Shown here piece by piece: positions 12,101-29,832 of a stretch of DNA of 64,000 nucleotides. The position numbers and the translations under genes were made by a program. Positions within the stretch are counted from its first letter, which is position 1. The number at the start of each line of letters is the position of its first letter. Below the pieces are notes generated by a model. That model was not told where the DNA came from and searched no databases. It saw nothing but the letters and a program-made list of their open reading frames with translations. This stretch comes from Synchiropus splendidus (Eukaryota; Chordata; Actinopteri; Syngnathiformes; Callionymidae): NCBI RefSeq assembly GCF_027744825.2, contig NC_071334.1, forward strand, positions 5,014,437 to 5,078,436, written 5' to 3'.

Positions 12101-13571
12101 CTGTTCCTCTATGTGTGTGGCCGCTGCATGTGGGAGGGGTTGCCGAGTGAGTGACGTCTCTCCAGAAGTGAAGAGGTGCCCGGTGCGTGTCCAGCTCTGA
12201 ATGTGCGCTTCTGTGCAGTTTGGCTGTGACAAAGTCATAAACCAAGTCACGCTCTGTCCCAGACTGGCCTCATCCCTGTCCCAGCTCCAGCCCACAACAG
12301 GACATCAAACCCTGGAGTGAGCGCTCCAGCACCTCCCCTGTGACACTCTACCACGCTCCAGTGTGGAGACAGGAAAGGTTTTACACCTCAATATGAAGAA
12401 AAAACAGTCAGTAAATGGAGCTAACGGGACACGTCTGCATACAGAGGCTGCGTTATGCACAATAACAAAGCACGTTGTGGGTCAGCTGATCGGTCCGCGG
12501 ACGTTTTGTTTTTTCCCGCTTTTTTCAGGGGCGTTTGAGTTCTAGATTTTCGTGCGAAATCCGAAGCAAAAAAAAAATCTCGAAATTTTTGCAAACTCCG
12601 ATTTGTTCGAAGTCCGAGACGTTCGAAAACCGAGGCACCACTGTAACAAGAATAAAATGTCACTTAAAAGAGTTTAAATGAGAGACAGGCTATAAAAAAG
12701 ACGGGGAGGAGAAAAACAATGAGAAAAAATGTGTGTGTACAAATGTACATACACATTGACCATGGTGATGCTGCACCACTTCCAGTCAGCAATAACAACC
12801 CACTACACGGTTATTGGTCCATTTTAAAGCATCGCACTGTGGTTATCTGTGGATATTTGAATTCGAATATCGCCTCTAAAGTACAATAGAGTACACATTA
12901 AATCTGAAACTTTAGACGTGACAGCAGCCAGACAACGTGATCAGGATTGACACAAAGCCATACATATTTGATTAGACACGTTTTATTTGACACGCTTTTT
13001 TGTGTGTTTGTGCGTTTGTTTCGACGATCAATGGAGACATCGGGGCGCGGTTTACTTCACTTCATATGGACTGACTTATGCTTGAAATAACGAGCTGTAC
13101 TTTGAATAAAAATAAACATAAATTAGAAGAGCTGATATATGCAATAATAACTCAGATGTACCGGAAACGGCCAAACTACACATGTGGATGTAAGTAGATG
13201 ATCTCAGAACAAGAGCAAACGAGGTAAGTAAACGGAAAAAAAGTCCGTTCAAATCCAGTTTCTTGTTGTCGCCTCCAGAGACAGTGGGTCCACGCCCTTC
13301 TCCATGACGTTAGCAGCAGGAAGCTAACAGCTAACCAGCTAGTTGCCCAAAACTCCACTTGTTAGTGCGAGTTTGCAGGATTCCATCGCGGAAACGTCCG
13401 CCGAAAGCGTTCGTTCGCCATATTCACCTAACACGAAGGCGTGTGCGTGGCGGGGCGTGTGTTTCTTTTTACTGTCAAAGCCCAGAAGTGGCAAGTAAAC
13501 TTACAGTTCCTGATGTCAGAGATGAACACGGCCAGGCCACGCATCCCGTCGCCTTTAGACACCGCAGGCAT
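141..13571 (-). CDS. ap2a2: AP-2 adaptor complex subunit alpha (AP2A2-like), 22 coding exons, complete
   Basis: Large alpha subunit of the AP-2 clathrin adaptor, which binds PtdIns(4,5)P2 and cargo at the plasma membrane and recruits endocytic factors through its ear. Coding exons from 5' to 3' on the minus strand: 13571-13505, 11834-11766, 9041-8899, 8825-8632, 7605-7476, 7413-7312, 7242-7134, 6639-6489, 5498-5330, 5073-4936, 4864-4682, 4444-4347, 4090-3859, 3768-3592, 3223-3090, 2094-2012, 1656-1567, 1492-1369, 1303-1187, 849-780, 456-322, 218-141. They sum to 2,793 nt (930 residues plus TAG), close to the ~939 residues of human AP2A2, and every phase joins. The start [12 protein letters not shown] is the family N-terminus. 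Residues 1-595 are the HEAT-like trunk, with the lipid-binding YSKKKY. About 596-699 is the hinge and 700-930 the ear, ending [11 protein letters not shown]2A2 is preferred over AP2A1 from residues such as TWYVDT and [11 protein letters not shown] and from the mucin neighbour; the paralog call is less certain than the family. Confidence 0.95.
266..314. repeat. (GT)n followed by (TTTG)n microsatellite
   Basis: About 11 GT units run directly into about 6-7 TTTG units, inside the last ap2a2 intron and only a few bases from the donor of exon 456-322. Confidence 0.95.
1493..1566 (-). other. ap2a2: U12-type AT-AC minor-spliceosome intron in ap2a2
   Basis: The 74-nt intron between the ear-domain exons 1656-1567 and 1492-1369 has no usable GT. 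On the minus strand the upstream exon ends ACTC and the intron begins ATATCCTTTT, the U12 5' splice-site consensus. It ends in AC, and a CCTTAAC branch-site match (1504-1510) lies about 12 nt upstream of that end. Joining at AT and AC gives [11 protein letters not shown], which aligns without a gap to human LQPNLNLQTKP. Confidence 0.88.
2828..2874. mobile_element. Possible terminus of a hAT-like DNA transposon
   Basis: An A-rich run followed by a segment ending GATCGGTGCAGCCCTA resembles the ends of hAT-type elements common in fish. It lies in ap2a2 intron 15 (2095-3089), which otherwise shows nothing recognisable. I could not find the opposite end, so the element is truncated or the call is wrong. 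Confidence 0.3.
3769..3858 (-). other. ap2a2: GC-AG intron in ap2a2
   Basis: The exon ending TDIL stops at CTG and is followed by GCAAGTTT; the next exon begins after a standard acceptor AG with GCC ACC GTT. Only the GC donor gives the conserved TDILATVLEEM junction in frame. The remainder of the donor (GCAAGT) is a strong consensus, as expected for U2-type GC-AG introns. Confidence 0.85.
7900..8352. mobile_element. TA-flanked short inverted-repeat transposon (copy 1)
   Basis: The element begins CCGTAATTTCTGGACTATA (7902) and ends with the near-exact inverted counterpart TATAGTCCGGAAATTACGG (8350). TA lies on both sides (7900-7901 and 8351-8352), as for Tc1/mariner-type target sites. It is about 449 bp, carries no long open frame and sits in ap2a2 intron 4. 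A degraded relative lies in the mucin gene near 43570-43945. Confidence 0.75.
9042..11765 (-). other. ap2a2: ap2a2 intron 2, no gene seen
   Basis: This is the longest ap2a2 intron. It is AT-rich with short non-conserved open frames only. The one clear feature is the ATGG microsatellite at 11157-11191. Confidence 0.7.
11157..11191. repeat. (ATGG)n tetranucleotide microsatellite
   Basis: About eight consecutive ATGG units inside ap2a2 intron 2. Confidence 0.95.
11928..12643 (+). mobile_element. Non-autonomous TA-flanked DNA transposon, copy A
   Basis: The element starts CAGTGGTACCTCGG and ends CCGAGGCACCACTG, with TA immediately outside both ends (11926-11927 and 12644-12645). That architecture fits the Tc1/mariner superfamily (Tigger/pogo-like); the subfamily is inferred only from the termini. 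It is 716 bp, lies in ap2a2 intron 1 and has no transposase frame. An 83-residue stretch of open frame in the body is nearly identical in the second copy, probably because the copies are young. Confidence 0.8.
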
Positions 13572-13790
13572 GCTCGCTCAACCCCGAAGTCCACTCCCTG
13601 AGACGGAGTAGTGCGGCTCGCGGGACAAAATGAGGAAATGTGGTACTTCAGTGGGAGTTCAGACGCCGGTTGGGAGAGAGGGAGGTCAGGACAGGGAGTC
13701 CCGCACGGACGGTGGCTGCGTTCCGTCACGCTCGGCTGCACCTTACAAGCGGGCCGCGTTCCGCTCATGTCGCGCTGGCTCAAGTATATT
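13572..13790 (-). promoter_or_regulatory. ap2a2: CpG-rich 5' region and likely promoter of ap2a2
   Basis: The stretch upstream of the ap2a2 start is conspicuously rich in CG dinucleotides compared with the AT-rich flanks. The CG-rich zone extends into the start of intron 1 (about 13360-13500). No TATA box was seen. This fits a housekeeping CpG-island promoter; the transcription start cannot be placed from sequence alone. Confidence 0.55.
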
Positions 13791-14203
13791 GTCCCGCACT
13801 TTCCAAACATTATTCAAAAGTTTAAGTTTTAATTATGGATTATTTGCTCTGTTTCAGCAAGCAAGGTGTTACACATTTAATATAATCGAATGAACCTCCA
13901 CCACAAGTTTAAACAGCAATACAATTTGCACACGGATGATCTTTTTTTTTTTTGGGTTTTTTTTATTTTTGATGAAATATTATCAACAAGAAAATGTTTT
14001 GATAATTAATTCTTGTTAAGATGCGCTTGCCCTTGCAAATTGTATTTATTTAGTTATTTTTTATTCAGTGTTCTGCGCAGCAACGCTCTTTGAAATGCAG
14101 TAATATTTTTCTTGAATGCATGTTACAGTTATTGACAACAACGTATTAAATTGTGGAATTCTTTCTAATTTGGATGCACTGTTAAATATTTTCAGAGGGT
14201 TCT

Positions 14204-14231
14204 TCTATTCTATTCTATTCTATTCTATTGT
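14204..14231. repeat. (TTCTA)n pentanucleotide microsatellite
   Basis: About five to six consecutive TTCTA units. Confidence 0.9.
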
Positions 14232-14285
14232 GATCTCAGTGAATATTAGTTTGTTTGTATTTACTTTTTATTTAGTTTGTTTGTT

Positions 14286-14388
14286 GTTTTTTGAGTAACA
14301 AACTGTATTCTCTTTATGTCTTTATTCCTCATCTATGTTGCGTAAGAGTTTTTGTAACGAAAAGCAATTTCCCTGCATGAATAAAGTA
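14286..14388 (+). repeat. 103-bp retrotransposon-tail-like direct repeat, left copy
   Basis: It begins GTTTTTTGAGTAACAAACTG and ends AATAAAGTA, abutting transposon copy B. The same segment recurs at 15098-15200 with only a few mismatches. The right-hand copy continues into ATTCTGATTCTGATTT, a simple tail typical of non-LTR retrotransposon 3' ends. Confidence 0.8.
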
Positions 14389-15094
14389 CAGTGGTACCTC
14401 AGTTTTCAAACATCCCAGACTTCGAACAAATCGGAATTCAAACAAAAATTTCAAGATGTTTTTTGCTTCGGATTTCGAACGAAAATCCAGAACTCGAACG
14501 CCCCCGGAAAAAGCCGGAACGTGCGTGGTCCGATCAGCTGACCCACGACTTGTTTTGTTATTGTGCATAACGCAGCCTCTGTATGCAGACGTGTCCCGTT
14601 AGCTCCATTTACTGACTGTTTTTTCTTCATATTGAGGTGTAAAACCTTTCCTGTCTCCACACTGGACCGTGGTAGAGTGTCACAGGGGAGGTGCTGGAGC
14701 GCTCACTCCAGGGTTTGATGTCCTGTTGTGGGCTGGAGCTGGGACAGGGATGAGGCCAGTCTGGGACAGAGCGTGACTTGGTTTATGACTTTGTCACAGC
14801 CAAACTGCACAGAAGCGCACATTCAGAGCTGGACACGCACCGGGCACCTCTTCACTTCTGGAGAGACGTCACTCACTCGGCAACCCCTCCCACATGCAGC
14901 GGCCACACACATAGAGGAACAGCCACCTGCAGCAGACGCTCTACATTCACTCCTACAAAAGACTGTTTTAAGGCTTGGTCGCATTGTTTCTTTTTCCATT
15001 CATTGTAATGGGAAAAATCCATTCAGATTTCAAACAAATCACTTCTCGAACGGCCGTCTGGAACGGATTGTAGTCGAGAACCGAGGTACCACTG
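14389..15094 (-). mobile_element. Non-autonomous TA-flanked DNA transposon, copy B (inverted)
   Basis: This is a 706-bp element with termini CAGTGGTACCTCAG and CCGAGGTACCACTG, inverted relative to copy A at 11928-12643. The internal sequence is nearly the same, including the same 80-odd-residue incidental open frame. TA precedes it at 14387-14388; the base pair after the right end reads TG, so the right target copy is mutated or missing. Confidence 0.8.
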
Positions 15095-15097
15095 TGT

Positions 15098-15200
15098 GTT
15101 TTTTGAGTAACAAACTGTATTCTCTTTATTTCTTTATTCCTCTTCTATCTTGCGTAAGAGTTTTTGTAACGAAAAGCAATTTCCCTGCATAAATAAAGTA
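15098..15200 (+). repeat. 103-bp retrotransposon-tail-like direct repeat, right copy
   Basis: Direct repeat of 14286-14388 at an offset of 812 bp. It is followed by ATTCTGATTCTGATTT, so it looks like the complete 3' tail of a LINE or SINE. Confidence 0.8.
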
Positions 15201-15475
15201 ATTCTGATTCTGATTTAGAAAACAGGGGAGACGGCCCATTTAGCATTAGGATAGAAATGCTAAGTGCTGCTGCGTTGCAGAAGACGTCTAGTTAAGAGCC
15301 GTGTTCATAAGATGGTGATGGTGACCAGTGAGGCTGCTCCATCAAAGTTCCAAAACAAAAGCTTCATCTTTCTACTGTGTGTTGTACTTTATTTAAATGT
15401 GTTGCCAATGTTTTTGAACAAAGAGCTAAAAGGTTTTCACTCACAATGCAGGCACAGTCGAGCAGGCAGTTGATG

Positions 15476-15573
15476 GCAATAAATAATATTTAAATTAAGT
15501 TCAAAAAACCTGTCGACTCTCGCCATGAAAATAATTCCCAGAAAACCAAAGCAAACTCACTGAACTGAAAGGT
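15476..15573 (+). repeat. ~100-bp SINE-like element, copy 1
   Basis: It shares blocks such as GAAAACCAAAGCAAACTCAC, and a preceding CGCCATG followed by AAATAAT, with the element at 16951-17053 in the same orientation. No polymerase III A/B boxes were checked rigorously. Confidence 0.55.
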
Positions 15574-16931
15574 TTTGTCAGACACTTGGCTGATGTTACT
15601 GACTGTATTAATGTGAACAGAAAGAACAGACAGAGCCAAATCAGTAAAATACAATACAATAAATTTTTTCCTGGTATTGACTTTCTGTGGCTCGGTCTGG
15701 ATCCACTCAGAATTCCTTCACCTGCTCCAAAATGGCTGTGTTTCAACATTCCGCCGTACACATGAGCATGTTTTCCCTCACTGATGCCTCCTTGCAACAC
15801 ACAACTCACACATTCACACTGTCGTCGTCGTCACATCTGCTTTAGTTCTTGTCAAACAACCGCCTCCAAGCGTGTTTCAGGTCCAGTAACTCACTTACTG
15901 TGCACTGCATGCCGTGCTGTTACCACCTTTTAATTCATTAATTCACCGGTGCAAATGTACCGCAAAACCCAAATCTCTCAGTAAATCTGTTTTTTCTCTC
16001 TGTTTAGCTTGTTTGGTAAACATCACATTTGGAAATCGCCCCCCTCATGTTTTACTCATGGCGTTTTCTCATTACTTTAGTACAGATAATATTAGTTTGT
16101 TTCAATGAAAGCCTTTCAGTCCTTGAATTATTTTGAAAAATGAAATTTCTTTTGCAGTAACAAATAAATGTGTGTCGACAGTATACGACAAATAGAATTT
16201 GCTTGTTTTGCAAAGAGGAATGACCTTGTTTGTGGATAATTATTATTCATAATGCTGCTGCAAATAATAATAATAATGAATAAATATCACATTCCAATGT
16301 CATATGAAGGTGGAGACTTTATTGAGCATATTGCATGGACACTAGATTCGTCCTGTTCTGTTTTCATGCAGGAGTTACAGTTGCTTGTGTTCTTTCCTTC
16401 TTTTTTTCTTTCACTGGACTGACTCTAATGTTGTTGTATCACTACACGGCAGTTTCCCTAACTGTGGCTACTTGATCAACATCTTAAAAAACAAAGCATC
16501 GTGGCAGTGAAAGACCAAAATGGGATCTGCACACGTGCGTACGAGGGGGACCTAAGAGGGTGTTCTGCATTCAGCCTGATCTCAGTATTGGTCGTGCCCC
16601 CCTTTTAAGTCTTGGTCTCTGTATATTTCCTTGGTCTCTGACATGATTCCCCAATAAAGAACACTTAAAGCGGTACACTTCCACTCAGTCTAGGAAACGT
16701 CTGCCTGTCACCTTGTTAAAGTGAAGGGCCCTGAGCATTGACGTGCACCCACCAGTTCCTTCACCCTTCAAGAGAAACGTGCCCCTGTGGGGACCTTTTA
16801 TTCACCCGCAGCATCAGACTTAAACAACCATTGATACCTTTTTATTAGGATCCTCTTGGATTGTTCTTTGGTTGTTCAGAAAAACAACAGTAAATGGCCT
16901 TTGATGTTTCCTACTGGCTCACGATACAATT

Positions 16932-17072
16932 CCCTCCATTTAAAAGACGTCATTGACAATAAGTGATATTTAAACTGAGTTAAATAAACCTGTATCTGTC
17001 GCCATGTAAATAATTTCCTGAAAACCAAAGCAAACTCACTGATCTGAAAGGTGCCCTCCATTTAAAAGACGT
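16932..17072 (+). mobile_element. ~103-bp retroposon-like insertion flanked by a 19-bp target duplication
   Basis: The 19-mer CCCTCCATTTAAAAGACGT occurs at 16932-16950 and again, exactly, at 17054-17072. Between them is a 103-bp segment related to 15476-15573. A long perfect direct repeat around a repeated segment is the signature of target-primed insertion of a short retroposon. The family is not recognised. Confidence 0.75.
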
Positions 17073-17794
17073 AAGCATGGCACTCATCTGCACCGTGAAA
17101 AATGCCCCTGAACACTCGGTATTATGGAAAAAGGTCACCTGTGTTTGTTCGAATGAAACTCACCATATGTTCTGAGAAGTGCATCACAGAATGGCAACAG
17201 AGTGAGAAGTTGTTTTGTTCCGAAGGAGCCCTGAGCAGACCACATGCTGGATCAGGGCTCCGTCCGAATGAAGGCCTGGCTTTTCTAATTGTATCACGGG
17301 AGCAGATGCATCACACTCCTGAGATTGGTTTTCATTAAGCTTCTCAAGGCAGCAGAGCTGCATGAAGGGCACCTCTACCACCAGGAAAATCCTGCGCGCA
17401 TGAACCTGCGTCCCTGCTGCTGCTGCTCCTCTGAAAAGGTTGCTGACGCTCATTTCCGTCTGATAACTGGTTTACATACGTCAAAAACTCATATGAGCCT
17501 CGCGGTAATGGCACAATGTTTTCAATTAAAGAACAAACCGAGACTTCCTGTCTCTTTTATACGGTCACTCTCGGTCAGGTCAAAGATGAGAAAGTGGATC
17601 CTCCTCAATATGTGGAATAATAGCTCCTCTCTGTGGAGCTAAGCTAATGCTAAGCTATGACTACACAAGCTAGAATAGTCACCCGCCTCCCACACCATGG
17701 TATATTCAGCGGAGATTCTGGGACAATATTCTGGTGTCTGTTCACGCAAGGCTCAGATGTGCAAACATGGAATCCATTCTTCAACTTTTCCTTT

Positions 17795-18515
17795 CAGCTT
17801 CTCCCTTCAGTGGTGGCCACAGCGGATCATCTTCCTCCATCTCCCCCTGTCCTCTGCTTCCTCTTCTCTCAAACCTACAAACCTCATGTCCTCCTTCACC
17901 ACCTCCATCAATCTCCTCTGTGGCCTTCCTCTCCACCTTCTGCCTGGCAGTTCCAACCTCAACATCTTCATCTACCAATGTACTGGCTCTCTCTCTCCTC
18001 TGTACATGTCTTTTCAACATCTTCTTTCTCTTTGGGCTTCTCCCTTCAGTGGTGGCCACAGCGGATCATCTTCCTCCATCTCCCCCTGTCCTCTGCTTCC
18101 TCTTCTCTCAAACCTACAAACCTCATGTCCTCCTTCACCACCTCCATCAATCTCCTCTGTGACCTTCCTCTCCACCTTCTGCCTGGCAGTTCCAACCTCA
18201 ACATCTTCATCTACCAATGTACTGGCTCTCTCTCTCTCCTCTGTACATGTCCAAACCATCTCCATCCAGCCTCTCTGACTTGGTCTCCTAAACACCTGAG
18301 CACATGTGCTGTCCCTCTGATCCTATCATCATCCTGCTCACTCCCAGAGAGAAGCTCAGCATCTTCATCTCTGCTACCTCCAGCTCTGCCTCCTGTCTGT
18401 TCCTCAGTGCCACTGTTTCCAAACCATACAACATTGCTGGCCTTTTGGACACTTTCCCTTTCATCCTTGCAAACAAGAATTGTGCTCCAGTTTGGAAAAA
18501 GCCTGAAATGTTGTT
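17795..18515 (-). pseudogene. Non-LTR retrotransposon ORF2 C-terminal fragment, internally duplicated
   Basis: Read on the minus strand, pieces in different frames give YGLETVALRNRQEAELEVAE, then MKMLSFSLGVSRM. Further on are RRERASTLVDEDVEVGTARQ-type segments and DDPLWPPLKGEA, all with stops and shifts between. This layout matches the region after the reverse-transcriptase core of fish LINEs. About 239 bp is tandemly duplicated (compare 17801 onward with 18040 onward). A related fragment is at 40655-41135. The CT-rich plus-strand open frames here are shadows. Confidence 0.75.
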
Positions 18516-18763
18516 GACCAATAGCTATGCTGACGCATCATTCTGGCTCTAGAGAGGAGTTGCCTTCTCACCAACTTCTAGAGGAGTTGGTGAGAGACCA
18601 AGTCCCCAAACTCTGAGCTTGTCAGTAGAGGTTCTAAAGTGCCCAATGTGGTACTCGAGATAGGTCTCGGTCTCGAGACCACTTTCTAAGGGTTTTGGTC
18701 TCATCCTCATGCATGCAGTGCATTTTCAAGCAACAAGTCAAGTCCTTGTCTCGTCTCACCCTG

Positions 18764-19046
18764 TCAAGTCAAGTCAAGTCTGGTTGAGTCTCGTCTAGTC
18801 ATCGTCTCATCTAGTCATGGTCAGGTGAAGTTATCGTCTTGTCAGGTTGAGATCAGCCAAGTCTTGTCTGGACACATCTCGTCTAGTCAAGTCAAGTCAA
18901 GTCAAGTCAAGTCTGGTTGAGTCTCGTCTAGTCATCGTCTCATCTAGTCATGGTCAGGTGAAGTTATCGTTTTGTCAGGTTGAGATCAGCCAAGTCTTGT
19001 CTGGACACATCTCGTCTAGTCAAGTCAAGTCAAGTCAAGTCATCAT
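18764..19046. repeat. 133-bp tandem repeat (2 copies) with embedded AAGTC pentamers
   Basis: A unit starting TGGTTGAGTCTCGTCTAGTC at 18781 recurs at 18914, a period of 133 bp, with nearly identical sequence. Each copy is bounded by runs of the pentamer AAGTC. The flanks (18650-18780 and 19046-19110) carry looser GTCTCGTC/CAAGTC matches, so the whole zone grew from short-motif slippage. Confidence 0.9.
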
Positions 19047-19404
19047 CTTGTCAATTTAAGCCAGGTCATCTTGTCAAGTCACCATCAAGCCAAGGTCAAG
19101 CGTTTTCTACATCTAGTTCTCTTCTGGTCTGACCTTCCTGTCATGCTTTTGTTTGGAAAAAACACCATGGTGACTCTCGATCCTGCTCCGTCTCCTGCTT
19201 CTGGGTTCTAACCCTCAATAGAGCTCCTGACAACGTCCGTGTGAAGGCCCACCAAAAGGCTTTCATGCCTGACCTCACAAGCCCCATGACACGTGCTTTT
19301 AAAAGATACAGGTACATCAGTATGATTCACACACAGGATGAACGTAGCTTCCTTCTCACTTCACTGTCAGTCAGTTCTGTCTGTCTGTGCGTCTGGGGTT
19401 GTTT

Positions 19405-19590
19405 ATCCTACTGTACGGGGGCCAATTCTTGACAGCTCGTGAGGACCGTATGACTTTGTGGGGACATTTGGCTGGACCCCACGAGGTTAAGCATCAATTT
19501 GAGGATTCACTCATCAAAATAAGTGGGTTATTATAACTGAGTTTGTTCAGAGTCCTGGGTCAGGAGAGCCATGTGTTTTGGATGGTTCAG
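19405..19590 (+). repeat. Dispersed repeat, copy 1 (pairs with 25885-26160)
   Basis: It shares GCCAATTCTTGACA-like, TTTGTGGGGACATTTGG and GAGCCATGTGTTTTGGA segments in the same order with 25885-26160. The family is unnamed here; it looks like a common teleost interspersed repeat. Confidence 0.65.
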
Positions 19591-20405
19591 GGGGGAGAGG
19601 CCGGGGAAAGGGTGATGACAATGAGAAACCTCACAATGTCCCTCCAACAATAGAAATCCAAGTGTGTCTTTGTACGTCATGTTTATTGCAGCCTCATCAC
19701 TGTGTTGAAACTGAACACAAGGCAAATGATTTATTGCGAATGCAACATCAAAGTGGACTGGAACAAACAATGTGCGATGAGGTGTAACCACCGACTCAGG
19801 AAAACAGCTCGACACTTGTTAGATTTGTACAAATGCAATAAACTTGACCAGCTCTCAATGGGCTGGAAGACGTTTGTCGTTGTGGAAGCGTTTAAAAGCA
19901 GCGCTGGGGGTGAGAACAGTGTTTCCTTGTCTTGGAAATGCTGACTCACACAATTTACCGAAACCTTCCTTTAATGGTTTCTTTGGAGCGAGGAGCGTCT
20001 GCCGAGACATCCCTGCGTCAGGTGGCCCTGGATCACTCTTTCAGCCCTTGAGCCGAAATATAACCCGGAGAGGAATTAAGAGTTGATCAAAAAAAAAGAA
20101 AAAACATGGATCAGCGGGAGCCCAGCTGCTGACGTGACTCACGCTAAGAGGATATGGCTCAGAGATTTGCATCGACACCGAGATCGTGGTCAAGTACTAA
20201 ACCTGTACGTCAACTTTTATACCGCCTGTTACGCTTCCATTTGTGGCTGAAACAATAATCCTACTGTTCATTTGTTTACAAAAAATCCCTGCCTTGGAGA
20301 AGGAAATCGGAGCTCTAAAATGTGATGTATTAAAGGGTTAACAGTTTCACCAATGGAATACAGACAGCCTGGACCAGAGCGCAGCTGTAGATCTATACTG
20401 TACAG

Positions 20406-20911
20406 CAGACCTGGGCAAAGTGCGGCCCGGGGGCCGTACGCGGCCCTTTGCTTGTGTTTTTGCGGCCCTCATGAGCTCAGACTAAAACAATACAAGTGAG
20501 TCATTTTCTCATTTTTTTTTTAATCCTGTTTTAGACAGGAACAGTAAATACAACACATTCCTGACTTCATTTTTGTTTCTTCTTTTCGTGTGTCATTTCA
20601 GTATTTCACTCAAAGTTTGATGAAAGAAAATTCAAAATATATTGTGAAATAAATTGCCTTTTCATCTCTGACGTTTGGTCCATAGTTTTATTATAATTTG
20701 TCTTCAAATAAATGCATATAAAATGATTTTTTACAGGTTCTTAATATCCTTCCATTGAACCTTTTATGGTTCATTTCGTCCTTGTTACTTAAGATTATTT
20801 TCCATTACGTTTCATAGTCATTGCCTCCTTTCTTTTGGCATGATGGCCCCTCACAACAGTCACAGTTTATATTGTGGCCCTTTAGGAAATTAAAACTGCC
20901 CACTCCTGGTG
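20406..20911. mobile_element. hAT-like non-autonomous transposon (candidate)
   Basis: The left end reads CAGACCTGGGCAAAGTGCGG and continues CCCGGGGGCC. The right end reads ACTGCCCACTCCTGG, an imperfect inverted counterpart. Flanks TGTACAG and TGTATAG are a 6/7 match that could be an old target duplication. The interior is AT-rich with no transposase frame. Confidence 0.5.
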
Positions 20912-21080
20912 TATAGAGAGAATATGAGCGAATCCACGTCATCTCCTCCTGTTGGCAGAGAGTCAGCAGGTTCTAGCTGTTCATGATTTCGTGTCATCGT
21001 ATTGCCAGCTCTGTCTCCGGACAGAGGTGAGGTGGAACTGGACCATTTCCCATGGCTCACCTGACCCTCTCTCACGGGAC
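20912..21080 (+). repeat. Dispersed repeat, copy 1 (pairs with 24460-24605)
   Basis: It shares GTGTATAGAGAGAAT and then a diverged body ending in a CTGACC-CTCTCA-GG-ACAC pattern with 24460-24605 in tph1 intron 5. Orientation is the same. Family unknown. Confidence 0.6.
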
Positions 21081-21204
21081 ACGAGTGTGTCGCCGCACAC
21101 CCGCGCACCTTGCCTTCTGGCTCAGCTCTCTTGTCACCATAGCTGTGCTGAGACACCGAACATTTGGAACCATTCAACAGCTTTCCAAAAAACACGCTCT
21201 GTCT

Positions 21205-21404
21205 AGTGATGGGCCGATGAGGCTTCATGAAACAGTATCGCAGGGTTGAGGAAATAGTGCCCTCATTTTCAGAGGCCACTAGATGCCGCTCTTGGTTTAG
21301 AATCGATGTGAGGTTTCACTGAAGTGGTTGTTCAAGTCCAAACACACCTGGTGGCCTCTGAAAACCAGGACCGCTGTTTCATGAAGCCTCAGCTTCCCAT
21401 CACT
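21205..21404. mobile_element. 200-bp palindromic-ended short transposon, copy 1
   Basis: Starts AGTGATGGGCCGATGAGG with CTTCATGAAACAGT following, and ends with the inverted counterpart (GAAGCCTCAGCTTCCCATCACT region). GTCT abuts both ends (21201-21204 and 21405-21408). Relatives are at 27361-27576 and 34826-34936. No coding capacity; it resembles hAT-type miniature elements at its AGTGATGGG ends. Confidence 0.65.
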
Positions 21405-21747
21405 GTCTTCTGCTGTGACTCTCATTTTGCACTGTGGAGAAGAAGCAGCACTCATGAAGGATAAGTCCTTCCCCTGAGGGAGAACCATCTGCTTCAGAAA
21501 ACAGCTTACAATTATTTTTCAATTTCTTTTGATGATAACAGGGAAATCGTGACACCACAATCTTGTTCAAATCCCAGGGTTCACATGAAGTGACACCACA
21601 GACGTAATATTCTCAGTATCAGATGACTAACCTGAGAGGTCCCCGGTAATGACCATGACCTTGCCCCAACCTTGCTGGTAAGAAATGGAGGGAAACTTTC
21701 CGGCCCCTCAGCCGCCGTGTGTCTCCTCCCTCTCCAGCCCAGCTGCT

Positions 21748-21755
21748 TAAATACA
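21748..21755 (+). promoter_or_regulatory. tph1: TATA-like element upstream of tph1
   Basis: TTAAATAC lies 62-69 bp upstream of the tph1 start codon at 21817, a reasonable distance for a short 5' leader. This is inference from position and AT-rich motif only. Confidence 0.4.
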
Positions 21756-21816
21756 CCGGGTCTTCACTCTGAAACATTTCACCGACCGTTCCAAACACCT
21801 CCAACATTCAGAGAGC

Positions 21817-29832
<8,016 letters not shown>

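Larger units (their letters stand above)
13800..21740. other. Intergenic region between ap2a2 and tph1, repeat-rich
   Basis: No conserved exon was recognised here. It contains the second transposon copy (14389-15094) with its flanking 103-bp direct repeats, two copies of a ~100-bp retroposon-like element and a reverse-transcriptase fragment (17795-18515). It also holds a 133-bp tandem repeat (18764-19046), a hAT-like element (20406-20911) and several dispersed repeats, listed separately. Short open frames in the remainder show no family resemblance. Confidence 0.7.

Noticed and set aside
11754..12295. 163- and 93-residue open frames, repeated at 14728-15192
   Set aside because: They lie inside the two copies of the non-autonomous transposon and do not resemble a transposase; sharing reflects element identity.
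17657..18517. 286-residue plus-strand Ser/Leu-rich open frame
   Set aside because: It is antisense to a recognisable LINE ORF2 fragment and is duplicated at 40551-41126; low complexity and no family.
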